From Bacilli bacterium (GTDB lineage: Bacteria > Bacillota_I > Bacilli_A > RFN20 > CAG-288): a stretch of DNA of 64,000 nt. A program made the translations under genes and the position numbers. Under the pieces are notes generated by a model that was not told where the DNA came from, searched no databases, and was given only the letters and a program-made list of their open reading frames with translations. The stretch is from positions 1,854,784 through 1,918,783 of the forward strand of contig JALCLG010000001.1 of assembly GCA_022647725.1 (NCBI GenBank). The letters run 5' to 3'. Below are positions 51,694-58,146 of this stretch, one piece after another; positions within the stretch are counted from its first letter, which is position 1, and each line of letters starts with the position of its first letter.

Positions 51694-53945
51694 CTAGTTG
51701 GTGTCACTGGGAAGGTATTTGGAGAGCACTTCGAAAAGACGCTGAGTATCAATGGGTTTGGCCAGATGCTCATTCATGCCGGCTGCCAAGGACTGGCGGA
51801 TATCCTCATTGAAGGAGTTGGCGGATAAGGCGATGATCGGTATCGTCTTGTCTTCCTTGCGGATGGCTTCCGCCGCGGACAGCCCATCCATCACCGGCAT
51901 TCGGATATCCATGAGAATCAGAGCATACTTGTTACGATGGAATAGCTCCAGTCCTTCTTTGCCGTTGTAGGCGTGGTCGACCGTAAGACCGCGATGAACC
52001 AGGAGCAAGGAAATGATCTCCGCATTGATTTCGTTATCCTCGCACAGCAGCACCGTTCCTCGGAAACGGGTCTCTTTGGGGTTGATCAGATGGTGTTCTT
52101 TCCGGTAGTTTTCAGCCTGAAGAGCGGAAGCCTTGGGAAGTCTAAAGGAAAGCGTAAAGACCGTGCCTTCGCCCAAATGGGACTCACAGGAAAGGTCACC
52201 CCCGATGGAATTGGCCAACATCTTCGAAATGATCAGACCTAAACCGGTGCCTTTATCCGATTCCGGATTGGCTTTGGTAAAGGCCTCAAACATGTGCTTC
52301 TGAAAATCTTCGCTCATACCGATGCCGCTATCTTGGATAAGCATCTTGAAGGACGGCAGCGGATTGTCATGCTGGTCTCCGGGATTAGCCAGAAGAGTCA
52401 GGCTGACCTTGCCTCCTTGGTCCGTGAACTGCAGAGCATTCGAAAGAAGATTCAGGGCAATCCGCTGTACCGGCAGAGGGTCGACATAGAAAAGCTCATA
52501 ACGGAAGCCGATCGGAACATTGAAACCGAAATCGAGGCCTTTCTTTTCCGCCCGAGGGCGGATGGCGGTTTCAACCATCTGGAAGATATCATCGCCAGCG
52601 ATGACTTGGGGCATCGTCACCCAGGCCTGCTGGGAAAGCTTTTCGACTTCCAAGACATCATTGAGCATCGATAAGAGGTAATCGGAACTGGAACGGATTT
52701 TCGAAAAATAGTCCAAAGCCGTCGGATCCGTTACGGTTTCGTTGGCCACGTCCGTCAGTCCCTGAATCGTGGTTAACGGGGTCCGCATATCATGGCTCAT
52801 TCTGGCTAAAAAGTCGGACTTTGCCTGATTGGCACGTTTCTCATTGGCTAAGGAGAGACGGAGCTTTTCGTTAAGGTTGGCAATTTCCTCCCGCTGGCGT
52901 GTTTCGTTAGTGACATCCTCAAAAGAGCCGACCAAGCCAATGATCTTTCCGTTTTCATAGAGAGGGCTCTTGCTGGCCACAATGTTACGTGCTTCGCCAT
53001 GAGACAAACAAATTCCAGGGACTCTCATCGTGCTGATGCCTTGCTCAAGAATGAGTTTTTCATCGTTTTCATAAGGTGTCGGATCCGGATGCCAGCCCAT
53101 CTCTTCATCGGTCTTCCCGAGGATGACTTCCACCGAGTCGAACCCATAGTAATCCAAGAAAGCTTTGTTGGCACCTAAGAAACGGCGCTGGGTATCCTTC
53201 CAGAAGAGGCAGGCCTGGGTGGTAGCAAGAACCTTTCCCAAAAGCATTCCTGCCAAAGGATGCGTCGGAAGCGGATGCTTCATCTCATCGGAAGGCAGGA
53301 AGATTTCCTTGAAAAGAACCTTGGGAATGACCCAAGTCGTATCTCCTTCAATAATCAAAGGCGAAGCAGCATTGTCCCCGGTGAGCCGCATATGGAAAGA
53401 AACCCGGTCCAATTGCCCATTGAAAACCGAGCATTCCTGAACCATATCCGGTGAATCCAATGATTTTAGCGGAAGGATTTTCACGACTTCTTCTTCGGTT
53501 ATCCCTAAACCGGATGCCAGTATTTTTTAGCGGCCGGGTTAACATAAATCGGGATAGCACGCGACCCATCCGCCGGACGATAATAACGAATGACACCAAA
53601 AAGAAGGTTATCCTCAATGAGGCGCTCCTCTGGGGTTAAAGAAGGCGTCACAAAGAATTCGGCAAGGTTATCTTCCACCCGAGCGAGGCGCAAGGAAAGA
53701 TAATCCGAAAAAGCGGGGTGGTATTCCTTCCATTCCGTTTCCTTATCCAAAGACAGGAGATGAGCGGTTAAGTTTTTCCAATTCTGGAGAACATTCTCCA
53801 GTGATTTCTCATTCGGCAGTAAGCTTTTGAAAGCATCGTTTGCGGAAATCAAATGAATGCCATCAGGTCCAAAGGAAAACAAGGCGACAGGTGTCGGCAC
53901 CGTTTCAGCAAAGCGTTGGCAGAGCTTCATGTCCTGGTCTGTCAT
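51694..53945 (-). pseudogene. Hybrid PAS-histidine kinase with receiver domain, frameshifted at an A6 run near 53525
   Basis: Signal-transduction kinase of about 750 residues. The N-terminal part (start 53945) is PAS-like (PTPVALFSFGPDGIHLISAND). After the frame change come another PAS (FWKDTQRRFLGANKAFLDYYG) and a short coiled coil. HisKA with ARMSHDMRTPLTTIQGL and HATPase (NLLSNALQFTDQGG, DSGIGMSEDF, GTGLGL) follow. A receiver (LCEDNEINAEI, phospho-acceptor in LMDIRMPVMDG, LAKP) ends it. No transmembrane helix is seen, so it senses inside the cell. The span of 2252 nt lacks one base: adding an A to AAAAAA (minus strand of 53523-53528) joins NPAAKK to ILASGLGITEEEVVKIL. A homopolymer deletion is the simplest reading; -1 slippage on A6 is possible. 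Confidence 0.85.
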
Positions 53946-54110
53946 ATTGTTCCTTTCAACTTTTGTTAATTTATTTTACGCCACCGGAAATCTCAATTCA
54001 ATGAAAGGCTGTCATTTCGAATTCCCGATTTTCATTTGCCGGCCTTGGCGATAAGAACCCTTACCACGAGACTTGATTTTTATGAAAGAGGGTTTTCATA
54101 AATGAATTAT

Positions 54111-54141
54111 GAAAATAAAAAAAGTCCGATTTCTCGGGCTT
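54111..54141 (-). terminator. Terminator after tRNA-Ser
   Basis: AGCCCGA/TCGGACT with loop GAAA and a long T-tract on the minus strand, separating tRNA-Ser from the kinase gene. Confidence 0.8.
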
Positions 54142-54152
54142 TTAATACTAAC

Positions 54153-54241
54153 TGGCGGAGCAAGGGGGATTTGAACCCCCGCTAGGTTTCCCTACTGCTG
54201 GTTTTCGAAACCAGTCCCTTCAGCCGCTTGGGTATTGCTCC
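54153..54241 (-). tRNA. tRNA-Ser (CGA)
   Basis: Minus-strand cloverleaf: acceptor GGAGCAA/TTGCTCC, anticodon stem CTGGT/ACCAG with loop TTCGAAA (CGA), the long variable arm typical of tRNA-Ser, T-arm GGGGGTTCAAATCCCCC, discriminator G and encoded CCA. TATAAT at 54252-54257 (minus) is a plausible -10. Confidence 0.95.
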
Positions 54242-54340
54242 AAACGGAAGTATTATAACTTTCTTTCTTCCGGTTTTGTAGCTTTTTCGTCAATTTTTAG
54301 AGTATACTTTCTCTAGTGCTGATTGAAAAGGTGTGCTCCC

Positions 54341-55270
54341 ATGGAAAAAAATACCGAAACTAAGCCAGAAATGGATGTACGTCAGGCCACGCATCCGTGG
54401 TATCTAGAGCTGATTATTGAAGCCGTTCTTGTTCTTTTCTGTGCCGCCATCGGTGCTTTGTTTGTCGGATTAAAGGTCTTCCCTGCCGGGGAAGACGATC
54501 TTCTGACGGTAACCTATTCGGCCAACAAATCCTTCACGCTTTCCAAGTCCTTGTCTCTAACCAGCCTGGTCGCGGGTCCTTTGTCCATTTTGATCCTTAT
54601 TCTTCTTCTTTGCCTGTTCCGTCCTTCGGGACTGAAGCCGGAAATCGGTAAGAACGGAAAATTCCTTATTTGCTTGATCATTCTTTCCCTTTTTGGAGAA
54701 ATGGCTTACGTTCTCATTGCTGACTTTACCTATGGTCTTCTTCCCACTCATGAGATCTTCGCCATCATTCTGGCAGGTGTCCTTACCGATATCTATGAGG
54801 TCCTCATTTATAAGCTTTACCTGGAAGGCCGTACCTACTCCAACAAGCTCTTCTGGGAACTTTTCCGCTTTGCCGTTGTGGGTCTGGTCGCAGCGGTCTT
54901 TGACTTCCTGACCTGCTATCTCGTCCAGTTCATCGCCTTTAAGGACAATACCGCCGGTTATGTTACCATCCTGGCTACTGCCTGCGGTTTCACCGTCGGC
55001 GTCATCCTCAACTATCTGATGTCCACGTATATGGTCTATAAAGCTTCCCATTCCGGTTTCAGTAAGACCCTCAAGGGGAAACTTCTTTTCTTAGGCTTAG
55101 CCATCGGCGGCCTCCTTATCGGCATGGGTTTACAGTATCTCACTTATGATGTCCTCTTCCTGAAGCAGTCGATTACCTTCTTCTCCTACCCGGTTGATTT
55201 CGTGATCCGTACCCTGATCGTGATGGTCTATAACTATGTCTCGCGGAAGCTTCTGATCTACCGTCATTGA
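54341..55270 (+). CDS. GtrA-like membrane protein with an N-terminal membrane extension
   Basis: 309 residues. The C-terminal half (about 172-309) is a GtrA/DPMS-type four-helix domain: LFRFAVVGLVAAVFDFLTCYLV, ILNYLMSTYMVYK, and the last helix with FVIRTLIVMVYNYVSRKLLIYR. Such proteins move or flip lipid-linked sugars in cell-envelope glycosylation. The N-terminal 170 residues add about four helices (roughly 25-45, 73-93, 107-128, 138-157) that I do not recognise. ATG 54341 has AAAAGGTG upstream. No glycosyltransferase gene is adjacent. Confidence 0.82.
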   Translation: MEKNTETKPEMDVRQATHPWYLELIIEAVLVLFCAAIGALFVGLKVFPAGEDDLLTVTYSANKSFTLSKSLSLTSLVAGPLSILILILLLCLFRPSGLKPEIGKNGKFLICLIILSLFGEMAYVLIADFTYGLLPTHEIFAIILAGVLTDIYEVLIYKLYLEGRTYSNKLFWELFRFAVVGLVAAVFDFLTCYLVQFIAFKDNTAGYVTILATACGFTVGVILNYLMSTYMVYKASHSGFSKTLKGKLLFLGLAIGGLLIGMGLQYLTYDVLFLKQSITFFSYPVDFVIRTLIVMVYNYVSRKLLIYRH

Positions 55271-55276
55271 TTTATC

Positions 55277-55305
55277 TTGAATTGGTTTTCCCTTTCTTCT
55301 ATAAT
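55277..55305 (+). promoter_or_regulatory. Promoter of tRNA-Gly
   Basis: TTGAAT (55277-55282), 17-bp spacer, TATAAT (55300-55305). Confidence 0.75.
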
Positions 55306-55327
55306 TAAAAGGCTGTTTTCGTGTAAC

Positions 55328-55401
55328 GCAGGCGTAGTTCAGTGGTAGAACTTCAGCCTTCCAAGCTGATCATGCGGGTCCGATTCCCGTCGCCTGCTCC
55401 A
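55328..55401 (+). tRNA. tRNA-Gly (TCC)
   Basis: Acceptor GCAGGCG/CGCCTGC, anticodon loop CTTCCAA (TCC), T-arm CGGGTCCGATTCCCG, discriminator T and encoded CCA. The insertion sequence begins about ten bases after its 3' end, displacing whatever followed. Confidence 0.95.
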
Positions 55402-55411
55402 GAGATTGATG

Positions 55412-57285
55412 AAGGGGCTGTCCAACTCAATTAGATGAGTGGCGGCTCCTTTTTCGGTGGCACGGTCTATAATAAAAAATATCCGGTTGCCATCGGATAT
55501 AACGGAATATTTCGTAAAATCGCCTAGCAGAAAGGACGGGTTTTACTATGTCCAATTTTAGCACATTCTCACCCCTTTTCATAGTCCCCTTGGCCGATGA
55601 GCCTGAGGAGGAGCGTGAACTCGGGGCTTTCATGAGGCTCCTCGCCTCCTCCGGGCTCGGCCGGCTCCTGCGCCCGAAGGCGCCCAGGGGCCCCGACGGG
55701 GGCCAGCCTCCGTACGACGCGTCGTCCCTGCTCGCCGCCATCCTCTTCGCCTTCTCGGACACCGGCGGGACGGTGAGGGACGTCGCCGACTCGTGCCGGT
55801 TCGACCTCCGCTACCGCTACCTCACCTCCGACGCCAAGCCGGGCAAGTCCACCGTCGCGGGCTTCATCAGCCGGGTGATCGCGCCCAACGCCGACGCCAT
55901 ATTCAGGGGGGTCACCGGCTCCATCATGTCCGCCATGGGAGGCAGCCCGGTCGGAGAGGTCTTCGTCGACGGGTCGAAGTTCGAGGCGAACGCCAACAAG
56001 TACAAGTTCACCTTCCGCTCCAGGAAGAGGGCCCTCGGTCTCCTCGCGAGGGCGGGATGCCTGATCCGGGGGAACGGGATGCCCTTCCCCGAGAAGCCGG
56101 AGCCTCCCTATTCGAGGCTGATCGGGGAGGCCGTGTCCGAGGTCGGCAGGAGGCTGTCGGCCGCCGGGAAGGATCCCGCGGGGTCGCCGAGGGGGCGGGG
56201 GCACAGGGCGGATCCGGAGGTACGCCTCTTCCGCACGCTGTCCGCCCTCCTCGGCAGGATGCTCGCCTACGAGGAGACGGACAGGATATGCGGGCCCGGC
56301 CGGAACTCCTTCTACAAGACCGACCGCGACGCCACGGCCATGTGCCTGAAGGAGGACTACTACTCGGGCGCCGGGAGCAACATGCACGCCGCCTACAACG
56401 TCCAGATTGCCGTCAGCTCAGGCATTATCGTCGGATACTACGTCTCGCAGGACAGGTCGGACTCGAGGACGCTCCCGGCGTTCCTCGGGCGGATGAGGGG
56501 GATGTGGGGCTCCTATCCCGCGGCGGTCTGCGCGGACGCGGGGTACGGCTCCGCGGAGAACTACTCCTTCCTCGCGGCGGCCGGGATATCGTGCTACGTC
56601 AAGTACCCGTCGTGGGAAGGCGAGGTGACCGGGACGAGGCCCGCCCTGCTCTCGCTCTCCGGCGACGGATCGGTCCGCTGCCTGAAGGGCTTCGAGGGCG
56701 AGAGGATCCCGCCGGTGAGGCATCCCAGGTTCAAGGGGGCGGTCTTCTACAGGATAGGCAGGTGCCGGGGATGCGAGTACAGGAGGTACTGCACCAGGGC
56801 CCTCGCCCACCCGAAGGCAGGCGAGAGGACGTTCGAGGAGTCCCCCGAATACCTCGGCCACAAGCGGACGGCGGCGGAAAACCTGCTGTCGCCCAAGGGG
56901 ATAGAGCTCCGCGTGAACAGGAGCATCCAGGTGGAGGGGACATTCGGGATCGTCAAGCAGGACATGGCGTACGACCGCTTCCGGCGGAGGGGGCTGGCCG
57001 AGGTCTCCGCGGAGATGATGCTGATATGCCTCGGGGCCAACATAAGGAAGTACTTCAGCTTCCTCAGGAGCGGGAGGGCCCCGGAGTTCTGGAAGGCGCC
57101 TGCCGGGCTTGAGGCGGAGAAGCCCCACCGGATCTCGTGCGCCGTCAGGCGCGGAGGCCGCAGCCGGAGGAACCTGATGAAGCAGCCGAATCAGGTCGCG
57201 AGAAGAATGGCGGGGAGAAGATAGGGTCGAAAAAAGAGGCTGCCCTGGCCCAGGCTCTGACGCCTAGGTTCTTGGACAGCCCCTT
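55412..57285 (+). mobile_element. IS1182-family insertion sequence, 1.87 kb, GC-rich
   Basis: Terminal inverted repeats AAGGGGCTGTCCAA (55412-55425) and its complement at 57272-57285 enclose one transposase gene. A second, imperfect inverted pair lies inside: GGCGGCTCC-TTTTTCGG at about 55441 and the complementary-like tract around 57225-57243. The transposase region is strikingly GC-rich and uses codons such as AGG, CTC and GCG that the host genes use less, whereas the first 120 bases are host-like. A TATAAT (55468-55473) and a hairpin ATATCCG/CGGATAT (55479-55485, 55494-55500) precede the transposase. No clear target duplication is visible. A recent arrival from a GC-rich gut bacterium is likely. 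Confidence 0.88.
55548..57224 (+). CDS. IS1182-family DDE transposase
   Basis: 558 residues, intact. The N-terminal DUF772-type domain (GGQPPYDASSLLAAILFAFSD, CRFDLRYRYLTSDAKPG) is followed by the catalytic core: Asp in VFVDGSKFEANANKYKF, Asp in CADAGYGSAENYSFL, and Glu in IQVEGTFGIVKQDMAYDRF, with a zinc-like CRGCEYRRYC between. AAAGGA lies 11 bases before the ATG. Because of the high GC content, long meaningless frames occur on both strands across the gene. Confidence 0.93.
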   Translation: MSNFSTFSPLFIVPLADEPEEERELGAFMRLLASSGLGRLLRPKAPRGPDGGQPPYDASSLLAAILFAFSDTGGTVRDVADSCRFDLRYRYLTSDAKPGKSTVAGFISRVIAPNADAIFRGVTGSIMSAMGGSPVGEVFVDGSKFEANANKYKFTFRSRKRALGLLARAGCLIRGNGMPFPEKPEPPYSRLIGEAVSEVGRRLSAAGKDPAGSPRGRGHRADPEVRLFRTLSALLGRMLAYEETDRICGPGRNSFYKTDRDATAMCLKEDYYSGAGSNMHAAYNVQIAVSSGIIVGYYVSQDRSDSRTLPAFLGRMRGMWGSYPAAVCADAGYGSAENYSFLAAAGISCYVKYPSWEGEVTGTRPALLSLSGDGSVRCLKGFEGERIPPVRHPRFKGAVFYRIGRCRGCEYRRYCTRALAHPKAGERTFEESPEYLGHKRTAAENLLSPKGIELRVNRSIQVEGTFGIVKQDMAYDRFRRRGLAEVSAEMMLICLGANIRKYFSFLRSGRAPEFWKAPAGLEAEKPHRISCAVRRGGRSRRNLMKQPNQVARRMAGRR

Positions 57286-57334
57286 TTTTGAAAAATTGGG
57301 AATATGATAAGATAACCGAAAAGGAGAAAAGCGT

Positions 57335-57679
57335 ATGCCTTTTATTAATGCCAGAACCAGTGTCCGTATTCCGAAGGAGGTCCAGGAGAAGATCAAGACC
57401 CAGTTAGGTCAGGCCATCAGCATTCTTCCCGGCAAGAGCGAAGCCTGGCTGATGGTAGGATTCCAGGATGCCTATGATCTCTATTTCCAAGGCAATCAGG
57501 ATTCCCCGAGTGCTTTCATTGACGTCAAAATCTATGGCAAAGCCACCCCGGAAGCCTATGACACCCTCACGAAACGGATTACCGATATCTTCCATCAGGA
57601 CCTAGCCATACCTACCGAACGCATCTATGTGGCCTACTTTGAAACCGCGACTTGGGGATACGACGGCGCGAATTTCTAA
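57335..57679 (+). CDS. MIF-like tautomerase
   Basis: 114 residues of the macrophage migration inhibitory factor/tautomerase superfamily. Pro2 after the initiator Met is the expected catalytic base (MPFINARTSVRIP). LMVGFQDAYDLYFQGNQDSPSAFIDVKIYGKATPEAYDTL and RIYVAYFETATWGYDGANF follow the MIF layout, including the C-terminal WGYDGANF. AAAAGGAG precedes the ATG. It lies 50 bases beyond the right end of the insertion sequence. Function in the cell is unknown; MIF homologues in microbes can be phenylpyruvate tautomerases. Confidence 0.88.
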   Translation: MPFINARTSVRIPKEVQEKIKTQLGQAISILPGKSEAWLMVGFQDAYDLYFQGNQDSPSAFIDVKIYGKATPEAYDTLTKRITDIFHQDLAIPTERIYVAYFETATWGYDGANF

Positions 57680-57687
57680 TTTTCCTG

Positions 57688-57716
57688 TTGAGCTCCTCGA
57701 CATCTTGTGATAAACT
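57688..57716 (+). promoter_or_regulatory. Promoter of the tRNA-Cys-Arg-Pro cluster
   Basis: TTGAGC (57688-57693), 17-bp spacer, TAAACT (57711-57716). Confidence 0.55.
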
Positions 57717-57726
57717 ATTTTCCGCT

Positions 57727-57801
57727 GGTTCCGTAGCCAAGTTGGTAAGGCAGAGGACTGCAAATCCTTAACCTGCGGTTCGAATCCGCACGGAACCTCC
57801 A
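57727..57801 (+). tRNA. tRNA-Cys (GCA)
   Basis: Acceptor GGTTCCG/CGGAACC, anticodon loop CTGCAAA (GCA), T-arm TGCGGTTCGAATCCGCA, encoded CCA. First of three tandem tRNA genes. Confidence 0.95.
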
Positions 57802-57807
57802 CGCGCT

Positions 57808-57884
57808 GCCCTCGTAGCTCAGTTGGATAGAGTATTTGACTACGAATCAAAGGGTCAAGAGTTCGAATCTCTTCGAGGGCACCA
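57808..57884 (+). tRNA. tRNA-Arg (ACG)
   Basis: Acceptor GCCCTCG/CGAGGGC, anticodon loop CTACGAA (ACG, read as inosine after deamination), T-arm AGAGTTCGAATCTCT, discriminator A and encoded CCA. Six bases after tRNA-Cys. Confidence 0.95.
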
Positions 57885-57896
57885 TTAGAAGAGTCT

Positions 57897-57922
57897 TGTC
57901 CCAGCTTGCTGGGACATTTTCT
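57897..57922 (+). terminator. Hairpin between tRNA-Arg and tRNA-Pro
   Basis: Perfect TGTCCCAG/CTGGGACA, loop CTTG, then TTTTCTTTCT; a terminator or processing signal. Confidence 0.75.
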
Positions 57923-57926
57923 TTCT

Positions 57927-58004
57927 CGGGACGTAGCGAAGCTTGGTTATCGCGCTTGCCTTGGGAGCAAGAGGGCATGGGTTCAAATCCCATCGTTCCG
58001 ACCA
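57927..58004 (+). tRNA. tRNA-Pro (TGG)
   Basis: Acceptor CGGGACG/CGTTCCG, anticodon loop CTTGGGA (TGG), T-arm ATGGGTTCAAATCCCAT, discriminator A and encoded CCA. No separate promoter is evident, so it depends on readthrough of the preceding hairpin. Confidence 0.94.
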
Positions 58005-58012
58005 TCGTAATG

Positions 58013-58039
58013 AAAAAGCCCTATGTCTGGGCTTTTTTT
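58013..58039 (+). terminator. Terminator of the tRNA cluster
   Basis: AAAAAGCCC/GGGCTTTTT with a 7-base loop and T-run. Confidence 0.85.
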
Positions 58040-58091
58040 GATATAGGTTTATTCTTTTTTAGATTTTCTTCACCCGATTTCTTCTAGAGTC

Positions 58092-58121
58092 AAAAAAAGA
58101 GCTGCCTTTCGGCAACTCTTT
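58092..58121 (-). terminator. Terminator of the lipoprotein operon
   Basis: Minus strand AGAGTTGCC/GGCAGCTCT, loop GAAA, followed by a run of seven T. Confidence 0.85.
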
Positions 58122-58146
58122 TCCTGATACCTTGTTAAGGAAGGGT

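Noticed and set aside
55569..57128. Long open frames on the minus strand and in another plus frame across the transposase gene
   Set aside because: They arise from the very high GC content of the transposase gene, are Arg/Gly/Pro-rich without domain motifs, and overlap a clear DDE transposase.
55402..57300. Target-site duplication of the insertion sequence
   Set aside because: Flanking bases beyond the inverted repeats do not match convincingly on the two sides.
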